From assembly GCA_009775125.1 (NCBI GenBank), contig VSPD01000013.1, forward strand, positions 1 to 58,000: DNA of 58,000 bases, read 5' to 3'. Numbering within the stretch: the stretch's first letter is position 1; each line of letters opens with the position of its first letter. Of the stretch, positions 39,942 through 47,120 are shown in pieces. The position numbers were made by a program, and so were the translations under genes. The stretch comes from Muribaculaceae bacterium (GTDB lineage Bacteria > Bacteroidota > Bacteroidia > Bacteroidales > Muribaculaceae). A model generated the notes under the pieces. It did no database searches and was not told where the DNA came from. It saw nothing but the letters and a program-made list of their open reading frames with translations.

Positions 39942-40685
39942 ATGAAAAGAATAATCATCACACTTCTGCTGCCCCTGCTGGCCATTGCCGCCTCGGCGCA
40001 GGCCATCGACATCCTCTCGCTCAACAACTCGCTCATCGACTACAACAACCAGCCCGCCATGTTCAACGCCATGGCCGCGGCCATGGGAAAAGACGCCCGC
40101 TGGCAAGCCCGCACACAGCTCGGACGCACACTCATATTCCACTTCAACGACCCGCTCTCCCACGACATGGCCATGAGCCGCCCCTGGCACTTCATAATCC
40201 TCCAGGAGCAAAGCGCCCTGCCGCGCACCGCCGAAGAAGCCTTCGCCCAGTCGGTGCTCCTGTGGAAAAAAGCTCTGCTCGACAAGTATCCCGAATCCAC
40301 CCCCACAATCATCCTGCCCATGAACTGGGCCTACTCCGACGCCGACGACATAAAAGCCCAGACCGCCAAGCTGAAACGCAGCTATCTCAACGCCGCTCGC
40401 GACATCCCCGGCGTGGTAGTGAGTCCCGTAGGCCTCGCCTATGAAATGATCTACAACCGTGACGGAGCCGACGCCTTCGCCGAGCTCTACACCGACAACC
40501 GCCACCCCACCATCGCCGCCACCTACCTCGCCGCCTGCCTCGAATATGCCGTGATATTTGGCGAATCGCCCGAAAAAATCACCTTCGTGCCCGAAGGCCT
40601 CGACGGCAAAAAAGCCGCCCACATGCGCCGCATCGCCGCCGACACCCTCGCCGACTGGACCACCTACTCCTCCACTTCGCGCTGA
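39942..40685 (+). CDS. Secreted SGNH/GDSL-like hydrolase (DUF4886-type)
   Basis: An exported hydrolase-like protein of 247 residues. Signal peptide MKRIIITLLLPLLAIAASAQA. Block I reads IDILSLNNSLIDYNNQ, corresponding to the GNS nucleophile region of SGNH enzymes but with Asn in place of Gly. Later HFIILQEQSALPRT, ILPMNWAYSDADD and the terminal YTDNRHPTIAATYLAAC (Asp/His of block V) fit the family. Esterase or deacylase activity on an envelope or dietary glycan is a guess. It lies just upstream of the DUF6377 regulator and the esterase operon on the same strand, so it may belong functionally with that locus. Confidence 0.68.
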   Translation: MKRIIITLLLPLLAIAASAQAIDILSLNNSLIDYNNQPAMFNAMAAAMGKDARWQARTQLGRTLIFHFNDPLSHDMAMSRPWHFIILQEQSALPRTAEEAFAQSVLLWKKALLDKYPESTPTIILPMNWAYSDADDIKAQTAKLKRSYLNAARDIPGVVVSPVGLAYEMIYNRDGADAFAELYTDNRHPTIAATYLAACLEYAVIFGESPEKITFVPEGLDGKKAAHMRRIAADTLADWTTYSSTSR

Positions 40686-40724
40686 CGCCATACCCGCCCC
40701 ACGCCGGCAAAGCCTATTGATTTC

Positions 40725-40756
40725 CTTGCTTGTATTGAAAAAAACGGCTAACTTTA
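40725..40756 (+). promoter_or_regulatory. Weak promoter for the DUF6377 regulator
   Basis: CTTG (40725-40728), a 20-base spacer, TAACTTTA (40749-40756); one mismatch in each box. 22 bases before the start codon. Confidence 0.5.
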
Positions 40757-40777
40757 CAAAACCTTATATATGGTGCC

Positions 40778-42508
40778 ATGAAATATATACAAAGATTGAT
40801 TATTATCGTCGCATTTATAGCCTTGTCGTTCCGTTTTCCTTGCCCGGCAAAGGAAAGCGGAACATCGGGGGCTGCCGCCGAAATATATATCAAGGGATTC
40901 AAGGAAAGTTTCCTGTCGCAGTCGCCAAGCCGGCAAAAGGCCATTGCCGCAGACATAATGGAACTTGGACGCAAGTTCGAGGCTATAATCGACAGCGCCG
41001 AGTTTTATATCGGGCAACGTGACCGGCGCGTAGCCACGCTTCGCAACCGCACGGCCGGGAGTCCGGCGGAGAAACACGCCCTCAACCGCGCGCTCATCGA
41101 CGAATACATCCATTTCAGTTTCGACTCTGCCTTCGCCGCCGGAAAGCGCAACCTCGACTCTGCCCTCAATTTGAAAGACGCCAACATGATAGCGGAATCG
41201 AGAATCGACCTTGCCCGGGTGTTTATCCAAGGCGGATATTTCAGGGAGGCGGCACAGCAACTCGAAAGCATCGACCACGAAGCCATCGACCCTAAAATCA
41301 GGGCCGAGGCATTGCTGGCTCAATTCTTTATGGAATTCGAGAACGGCTTTTTCTTCGCATGGAACCGCCAAGACCACGATGTCGCGGAAGAAAGAATGAA
41401 AGCGTTATATCCACAAATAATAGGCCTGCTCCCCGACGATGCCTATGAAACATATCAGATCAAGACAAAAATGGCGTTCTACAAGCACCAATATGTCGAC
41501 GCCACAGGATATTGCGACATATTGCTCCTTAAAAACAGCGATCCCGGAAACTGGGACTATATCAATGCCCTGGGCGACATGGGATTCAACAAACTCGGAG
41601 CGCACAACTACGTCGCCGCCATGGACTATATGGTGAAGTCGGCGACATTGGCATTGCGCAAAGGAGCGCTCAACATCCCTGCCTTGCGGAAAATAGCGGA
41701 ATTGACCTATATTGCCGGTAACACTGAACTCGCGTCCAGACTCATAAACCTGTCTATGGATTATGCAATGGCATACAATTCAAAATACCGTATTATCGAA
41801 AGCGCCAAAGGCTACCCGATGATCAACCGGCAGCTCCAGGAGCAAATCGAGCATAAAAACAACACAATATCGGTGGCGGCCATAATTATGGCCGCCATGG
41901 TGATTATGCTTGCCGCAAGCCTTTGGTACAGCCGCAAACAGCACAAGAAAGTAAAGCAGCAGGCCGACATGATCTCGCGGTTCAACCAAACGCTGATGGA
42001 GCGCAATCAGGAAATAGAGTCGACCAACCATAAACTCTCCGAGATACACGCTGTCACCGGCTTTCTTACGTCAAAAATGATGAACGGCACCTCGATATGC
42101 CGCGAACTGGTGGGAAAATTGCATAAAGACGTGTCGCTGAAAATCAAAGTCCGCCAATACGACAATCTGCCGGACTTGATCGACACGTTCCAAAAAGAGA
42201 TGAAATTACACCAGGTCGATATTGACGAAATCCTTTTGGCATTCTTTCCGAACTTCGTCGAGCAATTCAACCAACTCCTCAGGGAAGATTCCCGGTTCAG
42301 GTGCGACAATGGCGTATTGCCCACCGAAGTAAGGATTTTTGCGCTTTGGCGCATCGGATTGAAGAAAAACGAAAGCATTGCCAGATGCATGGACTATCAG
42401 TTGAACACAATAAAGAGTTACAAAACCCGTGTAATCAATTCATCACTCTACGAAAAAGACGAATTTTACGACCGTCTCATGCAGATTAAAGTAAATGTAA
42501 AGGTTTAG
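40778..42508 (+). CDS. Membrane-spanning transcriptional regulator, DUF6377/SusR-like
   Basis: A one-protein envelope sensor-regulator of 576 residues. Signal or N-terminal anchor (~5-22), a periplasmic all-helical TPR-like region (~30-350; QGGYFREAAQQLESIDHE, YVAAMDYMVKSATLALRKG), one transmembrane helix (364-384), a cytoplasmic coiled coil (~385-430), the segment VRQYDNLPDLIDTFQKEM, and a LuxR-like helix-turn-helix near 515-560 (LPTEVRIFALWRIGLKKN... NTIKSYKTRV). This layout matches SusR-like/DUF6377 regulators that control neighbouring outer-membrane nutrient systems. The next gene in the same direction begins 171 bases away behind a perfect promoter and direct repeats, so control of the 42680-50619 operon is likely but inferred. 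Confidence 0.85.
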   Translation: MKYIQRLIIIVAFIALSFRFPCPAKESGTSGAAAEIYIKGFKESFLSQSPSRQKAIAADIMELGRKFEAIIDSAEFYIGQRDRRVATLRNRTAGSPAEKHALNRALIDEYIHFSFDSAFAAGKRNLDSALNLKDANMIAESRIDLARVFIQGGYFREAAQQLESIDHEAIDPKIRAEALLAQFFMEFENGFFFAWNRQDHDVAEERMKALYPQIIGLLPDDAYETYQIKTKMAFYKHQYVDATGYCDILLLKNSDPGNWDYINALGDMGFNKLGAHNYVAAMDYMVKSATLALRKGALNIPALRKIAELTYIAGNTELASRLINLSMDYAMAYNSKYRIIESAKGYPMINRQLQEQIEHKNNTISVAAIIMAAMVIMLAASLWYSRKQHKKVKQQADMISRFNQTLMERNQEIESTNHKLSEIHAVTGFLTSKMMNGTSICRELVGKLHKDVSLKIKVRQYDNLPDLIDTFQKEMKLHQVDIDEILLAFFPNFVEQFNQLLREDSRFRCDNGVLPTEVRIFALWRIGLKKNESIARCMDYQLNTIKSYKTRVINSSLYEKDEFYDRLMQIKVNVKV

Positions 42509-42510
42509 AC

Positions 42511-42583
42511 AAGGTATATTTCCATTTCATCAACACACAGTAAATCAACAATATAAATAATTGCAAAAGGTATATTCGGTATA
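42511..42583 (+). promoter_or_regulatory. Direct repeats upstream of the esterase operon, possible operator
   Basis: AAGGTATATT occurs at 42511-42520 and again at 42567-42576 (56 bases apart). The second copy continues as GGTATATTCGGTATA, a tandem GGTATA, ending 4 bases before the -33 box at 42587. Position and repetition suggest activator sites for the DUF6377 regulator encoded just upstream. Confidence 0.45.
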
Positions 42584-42586
42584 ATT

Positions 42587-42618
42587 TTTGAGTCGGGCGG
42601 GCTGTTGCCGTAACTTTG
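42587..42618 (+). promoter_or_regulatory. Strong promoter of the esterase/deacetylase operon
   Basis: TTTG (42587-42590), a 20-base spacer, TAACTTTG (42611-42618): both boxes exact, and the same -7 sequence as the rpsP promoter. The first start codon of the operon is 61 bases downstream. Confidence 0.8.
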
Positions 42619-42679
42619 CCGGCGAGAATTGAAGCACACGCTCAATCGCCCGGACAATAACTCAAATAAAATCATACCG

Positions 42680-43789
42680 ATGAAAACTTTTTCAATTACC
42701 ATTGCAACCTTATTGGCCCTGATTGCCGGTGCGTGCTCCTCCGGCAACACCACAGCCGATAACGGCTACGCTCACGCACTGGAACGCGCCGCAACACCGG
42801 AACATATCTCGGCAGCTGCCGACAGCCTATGGGAACAAGCCTCGGCCGACAGCATGGAAATCCACAGCCTCATGATTGTCACCGCCGGGAAGGTTATCTA
42901 CGAATCATGGCGCAACGGAGCCGACGCCAACACAAAACACATCCTCAATTCAGTAAGCAAGACCTATACCTCGATAGCCGCCGGCTTGGCCATCGAGGAA
43001 GGGAAACTGTCACTTGACGAAAAAGTCGTGGATATATTCCCGGAATATCTTCCCGACACAGTGAGCCGCAACCTTGCCGATATGGATGTACGCGACCTCC
43101 TTACAATGACGTGCGGCCACGCCACCGACCACACTTACGAAATGCAACGCCTGGCCAAGACCGACACCACCTTCAACTGGGTCAAGCAATTTTTGTCGTA
43201 CCCGGTGGAATATCGTCCCGGAACCATCTACTGCTACAACAGCGTCGGCACATTCATGTTGTCGGCAATCATCCAGAAACGCACGGGCGAGACGCTGCTC
43301 GACTACCTCCGCAGCCGCCTGTTCACCCCCCTCGGCATAGAAGACCCTTGTTGGGAAACGACCAAGGACGGCATATGCTACGGCGGCTGGGGCCTTTATC
43401 TCAAAACCGAGGACTTGGCAAAGACAGGGCAACTCTTGCTCCAAAAAGGCATATGGAACGGACGGCAACTGATTCCCGCAGAATGGGTAAGCCAAATGTC
43501 ACGAATGCAAGCCGAGAGCGCACCCGCGGGAATAAATCTTGTGCAACTCGCCCTGAAAGACAGCAGCATCGAAATCGACCCCGACTGGATTCAAGGCTAT
43601 GGATACCAGATGTGGATGTGCCGGAACAACGCGTTCCGGGCCGACGGCGCGCGCGGACAATACATTATTGTGCTCCCCGACCAAAACTCCGTAGTGGCCA
43701 TGACAGCCAACACCGTCAGGATGCAAGAAGAACTTGACCTGGTCTGGAAATACATACTCCCGGCGCTCAACAAACAGAACAACAAATAA
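42680..43789 (+). CDS. Beta-lactamase-fold serine hydrolase, lipoprotein
   Basis: A lipoprotein of 369 residues with the class C beta-lactamase/DD-peptidase/esterase fold. The start at 42680 gives MKTFSITIATLLALIAGAC with a lipobox (AGAC). Catalytic motif SVSK in HILNSVSKTYTS, the YxN-type motif in GTIYCYNSVGTF, and a third motif region in FRADGARGQYIIV. GGWGLYLKTEDLAKTGQLL is typical of the family. Likely reactions are ester, amide or D-amino-peptide hydrolysis; true beta-lactamase activity is not implied. Its hydrolase domain is a close paralogue of the second half of the next gene. First gene of the operon, 12 bases from the next. Confidence 0.9.
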   Translation: MKTFSITIATLLALIAGACSSGNTTADNGYAHALERAATPEHISAAADSLWEQASADSMEIHSLMIVTAGKVIYESWRNGADANTKHILNSVSKTYTSIAAGLAIEEGKLSLDEKVVDIFPEYLPDTVSRNLADMDVRDLLTMTCGHATDHTYEMQRLAKTDTTFNWVKQFLSYPVEYRPGTIYCYNSVGTFMLSAIIQKRTGETLLDYLRSRLFTPLGIEDPCWETTKDGICYGGWGLYLKTEDLAKTGQLLLQKGIWNGRQLIPAEWVSQMSRMQAESAPAGINLVQLALKDSSIEIDPDWIQGYGYQMWMCRNNAFRADGARGQYIIVLPDQNSVVAMTANTVRMQEELDLVWKYILPALNKQNNK

Positions 43790-43801
43790 TAAATCCAAAC
43801 C

Positions 43802-45652
43802 ATGATTATCAAGAAATTGGCTATTTTTGCAAGTATTGCCACCTTTTCGCTCACAGCCTCGGCCGGCGACGGCGCGCAACTTGCCGTAAGGATGGACGAC
43901 ATGGGCGCTTTCCACTCTGTCAACAAATCTGTAATGGACGCTTACAACAACGGCATAGCCCGGTCGGTGGAAATTATGCCGGTGGGCGCATGGTATCCCG
44001 AAGCCGTCAAAATGCTGAAAGACGCCCCCGGCCTCGATGTCGGCATCCACATTGCAATAACAAGCGAATGGGAAAACGTGAAATGGAGGCCTCTCACCTT
44101 AGCTCCTTCCCTGACCGACGATCGCGGCTACTTCCACCCCATGATGAAGGCCAACGCAAACTATCCCGGACAGTCGGTGGCCGAGAACGGCTTTGATTCC
44201 GCCGAACTCGAAGCAGAGTTCCGCGCCCAGATCGAACGGGTGTTGAAAGACATTCCCCGCGCCTCGCACCTCACAGGCCACATGGGTTGCTTCTTCTTCG
44301 ACACCAAGGCCAAGGAAATAATACACCGTCTTGGCGATGAATACAATCTGGCGGTGATGGACCTCAGCGAACCCGACCCCGACTACTCGCAGGCAAGATA
44401 TGCCGACGGCGCATACGGCATGATCCGAGGCCGGCACAAGACCCTTGCCGAAAAGGAGAACTCATTCATAAAGATGCTCCAAAATCTTAAGCCCGGCAAG
44501 AAATACATGTTCATCGACCATCCGGCATATGACGATGACGAGATGGAAACCGTATTCCACATCGGATACGAGGATGTGGCCGCCGACCGCCAGGGCGTAA
44601 CCGACCTCTACAAAAGCGAGCGCATCAAAAAAGCCCTCGAAGACAATAATGTAGACTTGATTACCGTAAACCAGCTCAAAAAATCGCTCCCCCGCGAAAA
44701 GGACAATAAAACCGCGCAAGCCATCGACAAATACATCGAGGCGGCTAATGCCAAAGGCCTCGACATACATTCGGTCATGGTCCTTAAAAACGGCAAGGTC
44801 GCAGGCGAAAAATGGGTAAGCCGAGGCAAGCCAAACGTGCCCCACATCATGAACTCCGCAAGCAAGACGCTCACATCTACGGCTGCCGGCTTTGCCGTGG
44901 CCGAAGGGAAATTGAACCTCGACGACAAGGTTATATCTTTTTTCCCCGACAAACTCCCCAAGAATGTGAGCGACAATCTGAAAAACATGACGCTCCGCCA
45001 CCTGCTTACCATGACCTGCGGCCAAGACAAGGCCAACACCACCGCGCAGCGACAAATCAAGGACGACTGGATCGAAGCATTCCTTGCCGAACCCGTACCT
45101 CACGAGCCCGGCACTTTCTACGCCTACAATGGCCTCGGCACATACATGGTGTCGGCAATCGTACAAAAAGCAGTAGGAGAGAACATATTCAGTTATCTCA
45201 CCCCACGCTTGTTCAACCCCCTCGGCATAACCGGCATCTGGTGGGACGAATCGCCCGCAGGGATAAACTGTGGCGGCTGGGGCGCCTATCTCAAAACCGA
45301 GGACATGGCTAAAATCGGACAATTATACCTGAACAAAGGCAAATGGAACGGCAAGCAGCTACTCCCTGAATGGTGGATTGCCGAGGCATCCTCGGCTCAG
45401 GTTCCCTCGCGCCCGGGAGGCATGACCGACGAAGTGTACAAACAGCGCGACCCCGAGAACAACGACTGGCTCCAAGGCTACGGCTACCAAATCTGGCGCG
45501 GACGCCACAACACCTATCGCGCCGACGGGGCAAACGGCCAATACATAATCGTAATTCCCGACAAGAATGCCGTTGTGGCCGTAACGGCCGACCTCAAAGA
45601 CATGGCTGAGGAGATGAACCTCATATGGGACATCATATATCCTGTCCTTTAA
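43802..45652 (+). CDS. Secreted fusion: ChbG/HpnK-type deacetylase + beta-lactamase-fold hydrolase
   Basis: A two-domain exported protein of 616 residues. Signal peptide ~1-22. The first domain (~27-300) is a YdjC/ChbG-type carbohydrate deacetylase: RMDDMGAFHSVN (metal Asp), GLDVGIHIAITSEWENVKWRPL (metal His), ASHLTGHMGCFFF (metal His), KYMFIDHPAYDDDEM. The second (~310-616) is a beta-lactamase-fold hydrolase: SASK at 352-355, YAYNGLGTY, YRADGANGQYIIV. ChbG enzymes remove acetyl from N-acetyl sugars. Joining one to an SxxK hydrolase suggests two steps on one acylated or peptide-bearing glycan; this is inference. No frameshift or internal start breaks the reading frame at the junction. Confidence 0.88.
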   Translation: MIIKKLAIFASIATFSLTASAGDGAQLAVRMDDMGAFHSVNKSVMDAYNNGIARSVEIMPVGAWYPEAVKMLKDAPGLDVGIHIAITSEWENVKWRPLTLAPSLTDDRGYFHPMMKANANYPGQSVAENGFDSAELEAEFRAQIERVLKDIPRASHLTGHMGCFFFDTKAKEIIHRLGDEYNLAVMDLSEPDPDYSQARYADGAYGMIRGRHKTLAEKENSFIKMLQNLKPGKKYMFIDHPAYDDDEMETVFHIGYEDVAADRQGVTDLYKSERIKKALEDNNVDLITVNQLKKSLPREKDNKTAQAIDKYIEAANAKGLDIHSVMVLKNGKVAGEKWVSRGKPNVPHIMNSASKTLTSTAAGFAVAEGKLNLDDKVISFFPDKLPKNVSDNLKNMTLRHLLTMTCGQDKANTTAQRQIKDDWIEAFLAEPVPHEPGTFYAYNGLGTYMVSAIVQKAVGENIFSYLTPRLFNPLGITGIWWDESPAGINCGGWGAYLKTEDMAKIGQLYLNKGKWNGKQLLPEWWIAEASSAQVPSRPGGMTDEVYKQRDPENNDWLQGYGYQIWRGRHNTYRADGANGQYIIVIPDKNAVVAVTADLKDMAEEMNLIWDIIYPVL

Positions 45653-45706
45653 GCAGGACCGGACATCTTTCGAATACAATCAAATTATCACAAATCTTTA
45701 ACAACC

Positions 45707-47074
45707 ATGAATAAACTGATTTTTGCACTTGTTTTGCTGCTTGGCTCTATCTCTGCCGGAGCCGTGACATACACGAAGCCGGTAAAGGTTGCCGGCGGCA
45801 TGGTGAAAGGCACCGTTGACGACGGCGTCGAAATCTACAAAGGAATCCCGTTTGCCGCTCCACCCGTCGGCGACTTGCGCTGGAAAGCGCCGCAACCGGC
45901 CGAGCCATGGCGCGGAACCTTGATATGCGACGAATTCGCCAAGGCTCCCCTGCAAAAAGAGAACGCCCGTCACCCCAAGGGCTGGAAAAACGCCGACGAA
46001 ATGAACCCGGCCACCGGCGAAGACTGCCTCTACCTCAACGTATGGGCCCCGGAGAAGAAAGGCGACGAGAAACTCCCCGTGATGGTATGGATATTTGGCG
46101 GAGGCTTCCATATCGGCGGCACCGACGATCCCGTCTACCGTGGCGACATTTACGCCAAGAAAGGCGTAATAATGGTGTCGATTCCTTATCGCCTTGGCGT
46201 GTTCGGCTATCTCGCACATCCCGAATTGAGCAAGGAAAGCGGACATGGCTCCGGAAACTACGCGCTCATGGACCAGCTTGCCGGCATCAAATGGGTAAAG
46301 GATAACATCGAAGCGTTCGGCGGCGACCCCGAGAACATAACCGTCTTCGGACAAAGCGCCGGCTCACGAAGCATTCAGGGGCTTATTTGCTCGCCTCTGT
46401 CGGAAGGACTTTTCCAACGCGCCATCCCCCAAAGCGGCTGCGCAATACGCACAGATGCCAAATGCCTGCCGCTCAGCGAGAACGAAGCCCTTGGCAAAGC
46501 ATTCTTCGAAAGCATAGGCATAACCAACCTCGAACAGATGCGCGCCATCGACGGCGTCGCACTTCAAGAAGCATATGAAAATTCAGCGTTCTTCCCAAAA
46601 TTCCGTCCTTCGGTCGACGGATATGTGCTCCGCGAGGAAATGATGGATGCTACCAAGGCCGGACGCTATCTCGACATCGACTACATGATTGGCTATACAA
46701 AGGACGACGTGCCTGCCGCCAACTTTCCCGTAACTATTGGCAAATGGGCCAAAAATCAGGTGCAAGACCTCGGACGTCGCCCTGTATACGTCTACTCGTT
46801 CGACCATCCTCAGCCGGCGTTGCCTGGTGCAAATGAAACCGCCGACTCTTTCGGAGCCAAAGGCGTGGTTCACTCCGCCGAACTCCCCTATATGTTCGGC
46901 CAGGTCAAACTAAGCATGCGCCCGATGCAAAAAGAAGACTACGAATTGGCCGACAGAATGTCGACCTACTGGACCAACTTCGCAAAGTACGGCAACCCCA
47001 ACGGCCCCGATGGCGGCGAATGGAAACCATATACCAAGGAAAATCCCAACGTATACCACCTCGACGTGAAATAA
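45707..47074 (+). CDS. Type B carboxylesterase
   Basis: An exported alpha/beta-hydrolase of 455 residues. Signal peptide MNKLIFALVLLLGSISAGA. Family signatures: GIPFAAPPVGDLRWKAPQP, EDCLYLNVWAP, oxyanion loop WIFGGGFHIGG, nucleophile elbow VFGQSAGS (GxSxG; Gln before Ser as in some bacterial members) and His region VHSAELPYMFG; the acidic residue is probably in GYTKDDVP. At 455 aa it is shorter than eukaryotic carboxylesterases (~550), mostly between nucleophile and acid. Third gene of the operon. It probably cleaves an ester linkage on the same substrate the neighbours act on. Confidence 0.9.
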   Translation: MNKLIFALVLLLGSISAGAVTYTKPVKVAGGMVKGTVDDGVEIYKGIPFAAPPVGDLRWKAPQPAEPWRGTLICDEFAKAPLQKENARHPKGWKNADEMNPATGEDCLYLNVWAPEKKGDEKLPVMVWIFGGGFHIGGTDDPVYRGDIYAKKGVIMVSIPYRLGVFGYLAHPELSKESGHGSGNYALMDQLAGIKWVKDNIEAFGGDPENITVFGQSAGSRSIQGLICSPLSEGLFQRAIPQSGCAIRTDAKCLPLSENEALGKAFFESIGITNLEQMRAIDGVALQEAYENSAFFPKFRPSVDGYVLREEMMDATKAGRYLDIDYMIGYTKDDVPAANFPVTIGKWAKNQVQDLGRRPVYVYSFDHPQPALPGANETADSFGAKGVVHSAELPYMFGQVKLSMRPMQKEDYELADRMSTYWTNFAKYGNPNGPDGGEWKPYTKENPNVYHLDVK

Positions 47075-47120
47075 CCATAACAACAAAAAAACAGTTACAA
47101 CACCAAAATAAATCTGTCTC

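Noticed and set aside
42680..43789. Annotation as an antibiotic-resistance beta-lactamase
   Set aside because: SxxK hydrolases of this type include many esterases and peptidases; the operon context is esterases and a deacetylase, so resistance is not supported.
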